A stretch of DNA of 64,000 bases from Kribbella voronezhensis (GCF_004365175.1 NZ_SOCE01000001.1:2919306-2983305); one strand, 5' to 3'. Shown: positions 8,080-17,052, counted from the first letter of the stretch. Numbers and translations are program-made. The notes: generated by a model not told the origin, from the letters alone.

Positions 8080-8109
8080 CTAACAAGCTAAAGTCATTTA
8101 GCTCGTTAG
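8080..8109. promoter_or_regulatory. Palindromic operator upstream of the CGNR-azlCD operon
   Basis: A 30-bp inverted repeat with arms CTAACxAGCTAAA and TTTAGCTxGTTAG around GTCA (one non-paired position per arm). It occupies half of the 61-bp gap between the CGNR start and the upstream gene, so it must overlap the promoter. It is the obvious binding site for the operon's own CGNR protein; that assignment is inference. Confidence 0.7.
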
Positions 8110-8126
8110 TGCAACCGCTCGGCGAT

Positions 8127-8771
8127 TCACCAGCCGTCGACGTGCAGGATGTCCTCCAGCGGCTGGCGAGGAGCCGGCTTGAAGGTGTCGCCGGTGTAGT
8201 AGGCAGTGGGCAGGAGAACGGCTTGCCGGATGTCTTCCGGCAGTCCGAGCAACTCGGAGATCTCCTGCTCGTACGTCAGGTGCAGGGTGGTCCACGCAGT
8301 ACCGAGGCCGCGGGCGCGGGCTGCGAGGCAGTAGCTCCAAGCGGCCGGCAGGATCGAGCCCCAGGTCCCAGCCTGGTTGCCCGCGCCCAGTGACTTGACC
8401 TGCAGGCACGGGATGACGAGAACCGGGACCTGACCCATCCGCTCGCCGAGATACGCCACACTCGACCCGACGCGCTGCTGCACCGGCGCCCGGTCCGGAT
8501 CATCGGCGTACAGGCGACCGGCCGCGCCCGCCGACTCCAGGTACGAGGCGACCGAGCGGCGGTAGTACTCACCGATCGCCGCCCGCTTCGCGGGATCCGT
8601 GATCACCAGCCAGTGCCAGGTCTGCCGGTTGGAGCCGGACGGAGCCTGGAGCGCGATCTCGATGCATTCCTTGATCAACTCCGGCGGCACCGGCCGATCC
8701 AGCTCCAGCCGCTTGCGGACGGTCCGGGTCGTGGTGAGCAGGTCGTCGGGGGTCAAGTCGAGTGTGGTCAC
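8127..8771 (-). CDS. Nitroreductase family FMN oxidoreductase
   Basis: A 214-aa NAD(P)H-dependent flavin enzyme of the nitroreductase fold. Motifs: TRTVRKRLELDRPVP near the N-terminus for FMN phosphate contact, ALQAPSGSNRQTWHWLVITD typical of the family, and GLGTAWTTLHL with LPEDIRQAVLLPTAYYTGD in the C-terminal half. It probably reduces nitro, quinone or enone substrates in the cytosol. It runs in the same direction as the azl operon but is separated from it by the operator, so it is likely its own unit. Confidence 0.88.
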   Translation of the reverse strand: MTTLDLTPDDLLTTTRTVRKRLELDRPVPPELIKECIEIALQAPSGSNRQTWHWLVITDPAKRAAIGEYYRRSVASYLESAGAAGRLYADDPDRAPVQQRVGSSVAYLGERMGQVPVLVIPCLQVKSLGAGNQAGTWGSILPAAWSYCLAARARGLGTAWTTLHLTYEQEISELLGLPEDIRQAVLLPTAYYTGDTFKPAPRQPLEDILHVDGW

Positions 8772-8814
8772 CGCTTCAGTTTGTCAGCCCCCGTACGCCG
8801 TACCGCGCGCCTGC

Positions 8815-9435
8815 CTACTCGAAGGGCGTGGGGTCTCCGGCTCCGACGCGGACGATCTCCGGGGTGTCGTCGGAGAAGTCGATGACGGTGGTGGGCTCGG
8901 TGCCGCAGTCGCCGGAATCGACGACGGCGTCCACCTGATGGTCGAGGAGCTCCTTGATCTCCCAGCCCTGCGTCATCGGCTCCTCCTGGTCGGGGAGCAG
9001 CAGGGTGGACGACAACAGCGGCTCGCCGAGCTCCTCGACCAGGGCCTGGGTGACGATGTGGTCGGGGATCCGGACCCCGACCGTCTTCTTCTTCGGGTGC
9101 AGCAGCCGGCGCGGTACTTCCTTGGTGGCGGGCAGGATGAAGGTGTAGCTGCCCGGCGTCGCCGCCTTGATCGAGCGGAACACCGCGTTGCTGATGTGCA
9201 CGAACTGCCCGAGCTGGGCGAAGTCCTGGCAGACCAGCGTGAAGTGGTGCCGGTCGTCGAGGTGCCGGATGGTCCGGATCCGGTCGATGCCGTCCTTGTT
9301 CCCCAGCGCGCAGCCGAGCGCGAAGCAGGAGTCCGTCGGGTAGGCGATCAGGCCGCCACCGCGAACCAGCTCGACCACCTGCCCGACCGCGCGCTTCTGC
9401 GGATTCTCCGGATGCACATCGAAATACCTGGCCAT
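8815..9435 (-). CDS. YrdC/YciO/Sua5 family protein (threonylcarbamoyl-AMP synthase-like)
   Basis: A 206-aa YrdC-fold protein. The N-terminal YFDVHPENPQKRAVGQVVEL and GGLIAYPTDSCFALGCAL match the YciO subgroup. RHLDDRHHFTLVCQDFAQLG and GSYTFILPATKEVPRRLLHP follow, with GVRIPDH further on. Sua5/TsaC members make threonylcarbamoyl-AMP for tRNA t6A37. YciO-type paralogues share the fold, but their activity is less settled and they lack the extra Sua5 domain. The YciO label is therefore preferred over a firm tsaC call. Confidence 0.85.
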   Translation of the reverse strand: MARYFDVHPENPQKRAVGQVVELVRGGGLIAYPTDSCFALGCALGNKDGIDRIRTIRHLDDRHHFTLVCQDFAQLGQFVHISNAVFRSIKAATPGSYTFILPATKEVPRRLLHPKKKTVGVRIPDHIVTQALVEELGEPLLSSTLLLPDQEEPMTQGWEIKELLDHQVDAVVDSGDCGTEPTTVIDFSDDTPEIVRVGAGDPTPFE

Positions 9436-9444
9436 CCCCAGACC

Positions 9445-10809
9445 CTAGCGGTCCTTCCGCTTGCGCAGCAGGTCGAGTGCGGTGGTGAACGCGGTGTCGC
9501 GGTGGGCTTTGAATTCCTCGGCGGTGAAGACCGGGACGCGGAGGTCCGGCGGGATGCCGGGGCCGTCGAAGGAGGACCAGTCGAGCGTGCGGAACTCTTC
9601 GTTCGGGAGGATGTACTCCCAGCCGTTCGGCAGCGTCCGCTGGAGGGTGTCGGAGAAGACGCCCTGGGTGTTCTGCCCGACCCGGACCGGCCGCGGGCTC
9701 CGGTTCATCATCGCCTCGGTGAAGGTCTCACCCGCGCTCAGCTGGGAACCACCGGTGAGGATCACCAGCGGACCGGCGTACCGGGGTCGTTGGGACGGCT
9801 TGACGAAGAACGGCTGCGGCGCGGTGAAGGACGACGCGTCCTGCGGATCGTTGCGGGCTCGCTTGAAGTAGGCGAAGTACGGCTTGTTCGTCAGCCGGCC
9901 GGCCACATCCAGGGCGAGCTGGTCGGAGCCACCGCCGTTGATCCGCAGGTCGAGGATCAGCCCGCGCAGCCTGGCGGCTCCGGCGAGCGCTTTGTCGAGT
10001 GCCTGGTTCAGCGCGACGCGTTCCGCGGTGTAGTCGGGGATGTCGCCGTAGCCGAGGAACGCGATCACCCGCAGGTAGCCGATCCGGCCCGGCAGGTCGG
10101 CGTACCCGATCCGATCATGCCCGTACGACGTGTAGGTGAGCCCTTTGAGCGCAGTGCTCTCGATGTACGGCCGGATCTGCGCCTCGAGTTTCTCGGTCGG
10201 AAACGTCGTACCGGGGCGCACGCCTTCGTAGAACTTGCCGCTCGGCGTGCGGATCGCGGTGTGCGCGTCGCCCAGCGGCCGGATCATCGACGCCAGCAGT
10301 TCGAACAGCGCGTCCTCCGAGATGCCCGGCGTCACCAACGGCCGGTACTTCGCCCGGACGGCGCGCCAGTCGATCCCCTTGGCGGCGAAGAACGGGTAGT
10401 TCTCGGCGTAGTCGGTCCAGAACTGGTCGAACACGGCGAGCGGCCCGGTCGGCTGGGGTCGTGTGCAGGTCCGCGGAAGCTTCTCCAGCCGGCGGAGGAC
10501 CTTCTCGCCGACGTTGCCCTCTACGTGCAGGCGGTTGTGTTCGACGGTGAAGGCCTGTTCGCCGGCAGCGGTGAACCGGTTCCCGTCCTGCTGGTAGGTC
10601 GCGGGCGCCGAGCAGCTGATGCCGGTGACCGAGTAGAGCCGCGCCTTTCCATTGCCAATGGCAACTATCGTGCCGTAACCCTCGGTCTGCCACACGCCGT
10701 CGAGGCTGCTCGCGGCCGTCGCGGCCGTCAGTGGGGCGGCGATCAGACCGGCGGCGACCGCGGCACCGATCAGCACCCGGCGGGCAGGTCGGAATGTCTG
10801 TGAGTCCAT
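9445..10809 (-). CDS. Secreted S41 family peptidase (tail-specific protease-like)
   Basis: A 454-aa protein with an N-terminal signal sequence (FRPARRVLIGAAVAAGLIAA up to an Ala-rich site near residue 34), so exported. After an N-terminal beta-rich region comes the S41 core: GYLRVIAFLGYGDIPDY, LRGLILDLRINGGGSDQLA and, near the nucleophile, LVILTGGSQLSAGETFTEAM. Ser in QLSAGE is the likely catalytic residue. No PDZ domain is obvious, which resembles the IRBP-like S41 subgroup. I chose the ATG at 10807-10809, which begins the signal peptide with Arg residues. Confidence 0.85.
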   Translation of the reverse strand: MDSQTFRPARRVLIGAAVAAGLIAAPLTAATAASSLDGVWQTEGYGTIVAIGNGKARLYSVTGISCSAPATYQQDGNRFTAAGEQAFTVEHNRLHVEGNVGEKVLRRLEKLPRTCTRPQPTGPLAVFDQFWTDYAENYPFFAAKGIDWRAVRAKYRPLVTPGISEDALFELLASMIRPLGDAHTAIRTPSGKFYEGVRPGTTFPTEKLEAQIRPYIESTALKGLTYTSYGHDRIGYADLPGRIGYLRVIAFLGYGDIPDYTAERVALNQALDKALAGAARLRGLILDLRINGGGSDQLALDVAGRLTNKPYFAYFKRARNDPQDASSFTAPQPFFVKPSQRPRYAGPLVILTGGSQLSAGETFTEAMMNRSPRPVRVGQNTQGVFSDTLQRTLPNGWEYILPNEEFRTLDWSSFDGPGIPPDLRVPVFTAEEFKAHRDTAFTTALDLLRKRKDR

Positions 10810-10878
10810 GCCGCAACTCTCGACGGACGGCCGGGGGCTCACCATGGCGCGAAGTCCCCCAGCGAGGTGGTGTTACGT

Positions 10879-11514
10879 CTACCTCGCCAACCCGATCGCG
10901 GCGGCGGTCACCACCAGATTCTCCGCATAGCCACCTTTGGCCGGGTCGTAAGCGCCGGTACAGGTGATCAGCACCAACCGGTGATCACCCGTCTGATCGA
11001 AGGCACCGCTGGTGGTCGCGAGCGCGTCCTTGGGAACGGCGGTCACCGTCGAGATCCGGTACGACGCGCTGTGCCCGCCGTCGCCGCGCAGTACGACGAT
11101 TTCGCCGGGCTTCACCTGTCGTAGCCGGACGAAGAAGCCGATCCCTTCCGTGGCCGAGTCGACATGGCCCGCCAGCACCACGGACCCGAACGGATCACCC
11201 GCCTCGGCGCCGCCGTCCCACCAGCCGACTCGCTGGACGTGTTCGGGTACGACGAGTTGGCCGTTCACCGTGCTGGCCGGAAGCACCGGCGCCCGGCGCC
11301 CGCCGGGGAGCACCACCTCGGTCGGCACGAAGCGGACCCGTTGGCTGGCGGCCGGCGTACCGACTCTTCCGGGCAGCACGGACGGCGGCGCCGACTGTTC
11401 CACAGCCGGTACGCCGCCGCCCTCGCCAGGAGCCGGCACAGCTTGGTCGACCTGCGCGGCACACCCCTCCAGGGCCACGCAGCACAACAGCAGTCCGAGC
11501 AGGATCCTCCTCAG
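10879..11514 (-). CDS. Class F sortase, probable lipoprotein
   Basis: A transpeptidase of the sortase fold. The C-terminal domain shows GSVVLAGHVDSATEGIGFF with the catalytic His and LVLITCTGAYDPAKGGY with the catalytic Cys. The triad Arg cannot be assigned by eye. Read from a CTG at 11512-11514 the protein begins MRRILLGLLLCCVALEGC, a good lipoprotein signal overlapping the upstream TGA; the first conventional start is a TTG at 11487 inside that signal. I prefer the upstream CTG but this is inference. The neighbouring DUF4397 protein is the likely substrate. Confidence 0.85.
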   Translation of the reverse strand: MRRILLGLLLCCVALEGCAAQVDQAVPAPGEGGGVPAVEQSAPPSVLPGRVGTPAASQRVRFVPTEVVLPGGRRAPVLPASTVNGQLVVPEHVQRVGWWDGGAEAGDPFGSVVLAGHVDSATEGIGFFVRLRQVKPGEIVVLRGDGGHSASYRISTVTAVPKDALATTSGAFDQTGDHRLVLITCTGAYDPAKGGYAENLVVTAAAIGLAR

Positions 11515-12422
11515 CGACGCACGACCTTCCGCACCGTGACCACCGAGGCGCCTACCAGCAACAGGGCGACGAGTGCGATCGGCGCTACCGGCGACTGCTC
11601 ATCGTTCATCAGGCCGGCGGCCTGACCGCCTGTTCCCGTGTTCACCAGGCCCGGCCGGTCGGATCCGGTACCGGGCAGCCGCAATGACGTCACCACCACG
11701 TTCATCGTCTTCGAGTTCGGTTCACCGATCGCGAAGACCCGGGTCAGATAACCGGCCTTGACCGCCAATGACAACGGCCCCAGCACGACCGGCGAAGTCG
11801 CTCCGGCCGGCACGATGTCGACGGAATATTTACCGGCCGGTACGACCACGTCGAGTGATTCCCCGTTCGCCACATTCGCGAACAGCACCTTTCCGTTCAC
11901 CCGGATGTCGGCCGGTCCGACCGCGGCGGTGTGCGCGACCCGGAGCGCGGCCTTGTCCTTCGGCACCCCGGTCAGTTTGTTCGCGTAACTGGTGATCACC
12001 GGCGCCGCCGTCGGCGCGGCCGGCCGGTGGATGACCACGTCGAGGTTGCTTCCGGCACCTACCGTGACGACCCGCTCGATCACCACCTTGCCACCGTCAC
12101 GAGCGGTCACTTTCCGTTGGCCGGCAGCCACGTCGAGCGGACCGACCACCTCGGCGCCCTGCACCCCGCGGGCGACCGTCCGGCCGTCGACCGAGATGTC
12201 GAGCGACCGCCCGGGCAGCCCCTGGATGACGTGCAACTCACCCTTGCCGGCGGCATCGGCCGGTACGGCGAACAGTGCGGAGGCGGCCGCGATCATCACC
12301 GCGAGCGCCAGCGAAATCACCCTCAGAGAATGCGGACCTCGGATTCTCGATATTTTCGTCGCGCTTTTCCGGGGCTTTTCCGCAACCCTTCGGAATGGCT
12401 TGAACACGCTCCGTTCCAGCAT
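11511..12422 (-). CDS. DUF4397 domain surface protein, putative sortase substrate
   Basis: A 303-aa exported protein. A long basic leader (about 32 residues) precedes the signal hydrophobic core SLRVISLALAVMIAAASALF. Two DUF4397 units follow (GELHVIQGLPGRSLDISVDG and, later, ALRVAHTAAVGPADIRVNGK). The C-terminus has GLVNTG, a spacer of about 19 residues, a membrane segment (PIALVALLLVGASVV) and the basic tail RKVVRR. LVNTG resembles an LPxTG sorting motif, and the adjacent gene encodes a class F sortase, so cell-surface anchoring is inferred. The spacer is longer than in classical sorting signals. Confidence 0.85.
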   Translation of the reverse strand: MLERSVFKPFRRVAEKPRKSATKISRIRGPHSLRVISLALAVMIAAASALFAVPADAAGKGELHVIQGLPGRSLDISVDGRTVARGVQGAEVVGPLDVAAGQRKVTARDGGKVVIERVVTVGAGSNLDVVIHRPAAPTAAPVITSYANKLTGVPKDKAALRVAHTAAVGPADIRVNGKVLFANVANGESLDVVVPAGKYSVDIVPAGATSPVVLGPLSLAVKAGYLTRVFAIGEPNSKTMNVVVTSLRLPGTGSDRPGLVNTGTGGQAAGLMNDEQSPVAPIALVALLLVGASVVTVRKVVRR

Positions 12423-12541
12423 TCTTCCCCCTCATCGAGAACATTCTGGAAATAGTGGCGAGTGCCAATTTCGGCGTATCGTATGCGGAAGTCGATCCGG
12501 CCACCAGAGGAAGTGTCCGGGTCTTTGGGGGACGAGATCCG

Positions 12542-13252
12542 ATGTCATTGTTCAGAGGACTTGCATGCGTCGCGCTGGCACTGGGGCTGAGCGTGGCCAC
12601 CGCTTGCTCGGGCGAACAGGCCGGACCGACGCCGCCGAGTCCAGGGGCGCTGGCCAGTGGTGGTGGCACGGCTCCGGTGCAGCCACCGCCGACGCCCGAG
12701 GGGACCGGCCTGACGGCACCCGGCATCCGGCTGGCCGCAGTACCGCGGGGTGACGGCAGCTTCGACATCACCGAGGACGTGATCGTCCGGAGTGCCATCG
12801 CCACGTTGCCGCTCCGGCCACCCGACTCCGGTGCGGACCTGCCTGGCATGATGACCCCCACCCAGCCGAAGATCAGCGAGCTGGCAGTGCTCGCGGACGG
12901 TGAGCCGGTGCCGGTGGATCAGGCGACCATCAGTGGACCCAGCCAACTGCCGCTGATCACTGCACCGACCAAGTTCAAGCTGACCTACCGGCTCAGCGGC
13001 TCGGTGGTCCGGCGGATGCCGTCGACCACCGGACGCGCGGCTGCAGCGATCAAGCCGCTCACGGCCGATGTCGACAGCACTCTGCCGACCGATCTCATCG
13101 TCTCTGGCGGCGGCCTGCGCAACGCGATCTGTCCACAGCTGACCGAGAGCCGCTGCGCAGTGGGCGAGCCACCGGGTATGTCGGTGCAGCCGGGCATCCC
13201 GTCCGGCCAGTCGCTCGCAGTATTGCAATTGGATCTTCCGCTACAGCCGTAG
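12542..13252 (+). CDS. Putative lipoprotein of unknown function
   Basis: A 236-aa protein starting MSLFRGLACVALALGLSVAT with the lipobox-like ATAC at residues 19-22, followed by a Pro/Gly-rich linker (about 25-60). The rest (about 60-236) looks beta-rich, with phrases ISELAVLADGEPVPVDQATI and FKLTYRLSGSVVRR. I do not recognise the family. The ATG at 12542 is supported by GGGGGA 10 bp upstream. It is divergent from the DUF4397/sortase operon, sharing a 120-bp promoter region, which hints at an extracytoplasmic partner role. Confidence 0.7.
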   Translation: MSLFRGLACVALALGLSVATACSGEQAGPTPPSPGALASGGGTAPVQPPPTPEGTGLTAPGIRLAAVPRGDGSFDITEDVIVRSAIATLPLRPPDSGADLPGMMTPTQPKISELAVLADGEPVPVDQATISGPSQLPLITAPTKFKLTYRLSGSVVRRMPSTTGRAAAAIKPLTADVDSTLPTDLIVSGGGLRNAICPQLTESRCAVGEPPGMSVQPGIPSGQSLAVLQLDLPLQP

Positions 13253-13274
13253 CGACGCCGGGCACGCTTACGCT

Positions 13275-14780
13275 GTGGCCATGGTCGACGCGCAACCTGA
13301 GGACACGGATCGGATCGCCTTCGGGACCGCCCGGGCCAGGTGGGTGCTGGCCGCCACGGCTCTCGGCTCCGGCATGGCCTTCCTCGACGGCACGGTCGTG
13401 AACGTCGCCCTGCCGGCGATGGGCGAGGACCTCGGGGCGGGCATCGCCGGGCTGCAATGGATCGTCAACGGCTACATGCTGATGCTGGCCTCGCTGATCC
13501 TGCTCAGCGGCTCACTCGGCGACCGGCTCGGCCGGCGACGGCTCTTCGTCGTCGGCGTGATCTGGTTCGCGCTCGCTTCTCTGGTTTGCGCCGTCGCGCC
13601 CACTCTCGGCGTGATGATCGGCGGCCGCGTCCTGCAGGGCGTCGGCGGTGCGCTGCTCACCCCCGGCAGCCTGGCGATCCTGCAGACCAGCTTCCGGCAT
13701 TCCGATCGGGGCAAGGCGGTGGGCGCCTGGTCGGGTCTGACGTCGGTCGCGGCCGCGATCGGTCCGTTCGTCGGCGGCACGCTGGTGGACCACGGCTCCT
13801 GGCGGCTGATCTTCCTGCTCAACCTGCCGCTCGCCCTGATCACCGTGCTGGTGGCGATGCGGCACGTCCCGGACACCCGCGACGAGACCGCCTCCGGCAA
13901 GCTCGATCTCGGCGGTGCCCTGCTGGCCACGATCGGGCTGGCCGGGCTGACGCTCGGCCTGATCAGCGCCGGGGATCGCGGGTTCGGGGATCCCGCAGTA
14001 CTGACGAGCCTCGTCCTCGGTGTCGTTGCTCTCGCGGTCTTCGTGGAGGTCGAGCGGCGGAGTTCGCACCCGATGCTGCCCCCGGGGATCTTCAAGAACC
14101 TCCGCTTCACCGGCGCGAACCTGGTCACCGTCGTCGTGTACGGCGCGCTGGGCACGGCAACCTTCCTGGTCGTCGTCTACCTGCAGACAGTCCTCGGGTA
14201 CGACGCCCTGCACGCCGGCGCCGCATTGCTGCCGATGACCTTGCTGATGCTCAGTTTGTCGGGCTACGCGGGCAGCCTGTCCGAACGGATCGGTGCGCGG
14301 GTCCCGATGACAGTCGGCCCGGTGCTGATGGCCGGCGGCTTCCTCCTGATGCGCCGGATCGGCCCGGGCGCCGGCTACTTCACCGAGATCCTGCCCGCTG
14401 TCGTCGTACTCGGGCTGGGACTGGTGTCGACGGTCGCCCCGCTGACCGCGACCGTCCTGTCGTCCGTCGAGGATCACCACGCCGGCATCGCTTCCGGGGT
14501 GAACAACGCGGTCGCCCGATCGGCCCAGCTGATGGCGGTCGCCGCCATCCCGCTGGCCGCCGGCATCACCGGCGACTCCTACCGCGACCCGGTCGCCTTC
14601 GGCCACAGCTTCATGACCGCCATGTGGATCTCCAGCGCCCTGGCCGTCGCCGGCGCCGCCTTGGCCTGGCTGACCCTGGCCGACCACCGCCCCGAACCAC
14701 GCAAACCGGTGGCCGTCAGCACCCACCGCCACTGCGCCCTCGAGTCCCCACCCCTCTCGAACTGCCCAAGCTCCCGCTAG
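13275..14780 (+). CDS. MFS transporter, DHA2/EmrB-QacA drug export type
   Basis: A 501-aa, 14-helix exporter. Motif A is RLGRRRLFVVGVIW, and motif C-like LQGVGGALLTPGSLAILQ lies in TM5. The first helix has LGSGMAFLDGTVVNVALPAM with the Asp typical of DHA2. The C-terminus is short and hydrophilic. The gene starts at GTG 13275 or ATG 13281; both keep the same fold. It converges on the AlkD-like gene, and the stop codons overlap by 4 nt. No regulator lies next to it. Confidence 0.92.
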   Translation: MAMVDAQPEDTDRIAFGTARARWVLAATALGSGMAFLDGTVVNVALPAMGEDLGAGIAGLQWIVNGYMLMLASLILLSGSLGDRLGRRRLFVVGVIWFALASLVCAVAPTLGVMIGGRVLQGVGGALLTPGSLAILQTSFRHSDRGKAVGAWSGLTSVAAAIGPFVGGTLVDHGSWRLIFLLNLPLALITVLVAMRHVPDTRDETASGKLDLGGALLATIGLAGLTLGLISAGDRGFGDPAVLTSLVLGVVALAVFVEVERRSSHPMLPPGIFKNLRFTGANLVTVVVYGALGTATFLVVVYLQTVLGYDALHAGAALLPMTLLMLSLSGYAGSLSERIGARVPMTVGPVLMAGGFLLMRRIGPGAGYFTEILPAVVVLGLGLVSTVAPLTATVLSSVEDHHAGIASGVNNAVARSAQLMAVAAIPLAAGITGDSYRDPVAFGHSFMTAMWISSALAVAGAALAWLTLADHRPEPRKPVAVSTHRHCALESPPLSNCPSSR

Positions 14781-15541
14781 GCGTCGCCGGCCGACTTGTC
14801 GACAAAGCGCGCCTTCTTCAACGTCAGGTAGTGCTTGCGTACGTCGGTCGGCAGACGCTCGATGGCGTAGCGGAGCATGGTACGGGGCATCGTGGCGGCG
14901 TACTGGTCGAGGAAGGCCAGCAGCTCGTCGGCGGAGACGCGCTTGCCGGCTTCGCGGAGCATCCAGCCGGAGGCTTTGTGGATGAGATCCTCGGAGTCGG
15001 TGAGAACCAGGGCGGCGAGCTGGTAGGTGTCCGCGGTCTGGCCGGCGCCGATCAGGCGCTGGGTGGCGATCAGGGCGATCCGGCGTTCCCAGATGTTGCT
15101 AGAGGCAATCAATTTGTAGAGTGGGTCGCGAGGTTTGTCGAGCAGATGGCCGCCGACGATCTGCGGGGCGCTGCAGTCGACCAGGTCCCAGTTGTCGATG
15201 TGCGCGGTGTTCCGCAGATAGAGGTGGTAGATCTCGGCGAGCTCGGCCGGGTTCGCGGTACGGGGTTTCAGGGCGAGCGATGCCCGGTCGGCCAGGAGTG
15301 CCAGTACTGCGAGTCGGTGCTCGTGGACCGGACTGGCCAGCGCCTTCTCCAGGTCGGGCAGCGGGAGGCCGGCGCGGACGTAGGGCTTCAGGAGGCCGCG
15401 CAGGGTGGACAGCTTCACACCGATCATCCGGTCGCCGAAGCCGTAGCCGCCGGGCTGGAGCTGGAAATAGCGGGCGAGCACTTCGGCGACAGCAGGATCG
15501 GCCGCGTCGTCGATCGCTGACAGTAGTTCGTCGACAGTCAT
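14777..15541 (-). CDS. DNA alkylation repair family protein (AlkD-like)
   Basis: A 254-aa all-helical protein of HEAT-like repeats. Typical AlkD-family phrases are FGDRMIGVKLSTLRGLLKPY, IDNWDLVDCSAPQIVGGHLL and DSEDLIHKASGWMLREAGKR, followed by MPRTMLRYAIERLP. AlkC/AlkD proteins excise alkylated bases by stacking against the DNA backbone; some members only bind. Trp and Asp in NWDLVDC correspond to conserved positions of this family. It is a single gene convergent with the MFS gene. Confidence 0.88.
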   Translation of the reverse strand: MTVDELLSAIDDAADPAVAEVLARYFQLQPGGYGFGDRMIGVKLSTLRGLLKPYVRAGLPLPDLEKALASPVHEHRLAVLALLADRASLALKPRTANPAELAEIYHLYLRNTAHIDNWDLVDCSAPQIVGGHLLDKPRDPLYKLIASSNIWERRIALIATQRLIGAGQTADTYQLAALVLTDSEDLIHKASGWMLREAGKRVSADELLAFLDQYAATMPRTMLRYAIERLPTDVRKHYLTLKKARFVDKSAGDA

Positions 15542-15722
15542 CGGAGTCCCTTCGTCACGCGTTGCGAAGTCTAGGAGAGAAAGGCTCCCCGGGGTTCATC
15601 ACGCTCCGGGGTCGCTCGTGGCGGGGGCGTTGTGGGTGTGGAGCGTTCGGGCATACGGTGAGGGGAGGGCAGTTCCCCCACGCCAGGACCCACCGGCGTC
15701 CGCGGAGCCGCCCTCGGGGAGG

Positions 15723-16118
15723 ATGGCCGTGACGAGCCAGCCGGAGTCGCCGGACCACGAGATGGTCCGGACCATTTTCGACGCCGTCACCGAGGAGCTG
15801 GAGCCTGGGGTCCTGCTGGTTCGGATGTCGGGGGAGATCGACATCGCCAGCACCGAGCTGGCGGCCGAGGCGATCCGGGCCGCCGTCGTACCGCCGACCC
15901 GGCTGGTGCTGATCGACCTGTCCGCGGTGACGTTCTGCAGCTCCGCGGGGTTGGGAAATCTGGTCGAGGCGCGGCGGCTTGCGGGCCAACATGGCATCGA
16001 TCTCGCATTGGTCGGCGTCGGTCGTCCGGTGGACCGCCCGCTGTCCATCACCGGACTCGGCGGACAGTTCCGCATCTTCGCTTCGGCCGCTGACGCCCTT
16101 CGCCAGCGCGAAGGCTGA
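15723..16118 (+). CDS. STAS domain anti-sigma factor antagonist
   Basis: A 131-aa SpoIIAA/RsbV-type STAS protein. It contains PGVLLVRMSGEIDIASTELA, then the phosphorylation-site loop VLIDLSAVTFCSSAGLGNLV, where Ser in CSSAGL is the usual kinase target. Such proteins release sigma factors from anti-sigma kinases when dephosphorylated. The start at ATG 15723 follows GGGGAGG. It leads a four-gene rightward cluster (STAS, CheB-like, STAS-HATPase, CheR-PAS), and the spacing to the next gene is 16 bp. Confidence 0.88.
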   Translation: MAVTSQPESPDHEMVRTIFDAVTEELEPGVLLVRMSGEIDIASTELAAEAIRAAVVPPTRLVLIDLSAVTFCSSAGLGNLVEARRLAGQHGIDLALVGVGRPVDRPLSITGLGGQFRIFASAADALRQREG

Positions 16119-16134
16119 TGGACAGCCGGTCCCG

Positions 16135-17052
16135 GTGAAGCGGCCGGGTCCCCTGCGGGACCTGGTGGTCATCGGCGCATCCGCCGGCGGGGTCGAGGCG
16201 CTCCGTGCACTGGTGTCCGCCTTGCCGCCGGACCTGCAGGCCGGCGTACTGATCGTGTTGCATCTGCGCGAAGGCAGTACGAGCGCTCTGGCGCACATCC
16301 TCGATACGGCCGGTCCCTTGCCGGCGCGCTTCGCCGAGGACGGGGCTCCGATCGAGAACGGCCACCTGTACGTCGCGCCGCCTGATCACCACCTGCTCGT
16401 CAACGGCGGGCACCTCAGCTTGTCCGACCGGCCCGCCGAGAACGGGCACCGTCCGTCCATCGACGCGCTCTTCCGATCTGCCGCGAACGATCGCGGCCGA
16501 TCGGCCGTAGGCGTCGTCTTGTCCGGCGTGCTCGACGACGGCACCGCGGGGCTGGCTGCGATCAAGTCGCGCGGCGGGATGGCGATCGTCCAGGACCCGG
16601 CGGACGCGGCGTACCCAGGGATGCCGGACAGTGCGCTGGCCAACGTCGAGATCGATCAGCTGCTGCCTGCCGCGGCCATCGGCGCCGAGCTCGGCCAGAT
16701 CCTCGCCGCACCGGCCGGCCTGGTCTGTCCGGACTGCGGCGGCGGGCTGTCCGTCCTGACCCCCGACCAGTCGGGGGTCGGCTGCCGTTCCGGCCATGTC
16801 TGGTCGGCCGACGCGCTCCTCGACACCACCGACCAGCCGCTCCAGGCGGCCTTGTGGACAGCGGTGCGCTCCCTGGACAACAAGGTCGAGCTCGCCGAAC
16901 GGATGGCGGCCACCGCGCGGCAGCGCGGGAACGTGGCGCTGGCGCAGCGGTATTCGGGGTCGATGGAAGAGGCCCGGGCGGCGGCCAGGCTTCTGCGCAA
17001 CAGACTGACCGCGGGTGAGTCCGAGGTTGCCAGAGACGGCGAGGTGAACTGA
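16135..17052 (+). CDS. CheB-like protein methylesterase without receiver domain
   Basis: A 305-aa protein. The CheB methylesterase domain covers residues about 8-190, with catalytic Ser16 in VVIGASAGGVEALR, His43 in VLIVLHLREGS and Asp134/135 in VLDDGTAGL. There is no N-terminal receiver, so activity is not set by CheA in the usual way. The C-terminus adds Cys198, Cys201, Cys217 and His221 (CPDC and CRSGH), a possible zinc ribbon, then a helical tail. The start is GTG 16135. No MCP or CheA gene is nearby; its substrate may be the PAS-linked signalling of this cluster. Confidence 0.85.
   Translation: MKRPGPLRDLVVIGASAGGVEALRALVSALPPDLQAGVLIVLHLREGSTSALAHILDTAGPLPARFAEDGAPIENGHLYVAPPDHHLLVNGGHLSLSDRPAENGHRPSIDALFRSAANDRGRSAVGVVLSGVLDDGTAGLAAIKSRGGMAIVQDPADAAYPGMPDSALANVEIDQLLPAAAIGAELGQILAAPAGLVCPDCGGGLSVLTPDQSGVGCRSGHVWSADALLDTTDQPLQAALWTAVRSLDNKVELAERMAATARQRGNVALAQRYSGSMEEARAAARLLRNRLTAGESEVARDGEVN

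Noticed and set aside
8599..10803. 734-codon open frame on the + strand
   Set aside because: It covers nitroreductase, YrdC-like and S41 genes in antisense; composition is artefactual.
13340..15520. 726-codon + frame and 406-codon - frame over the second MFS gene
   Set aside because: Both are out-of-frame shadows; the 501-aa transporter reads cleanly with all DHA2 motifs.
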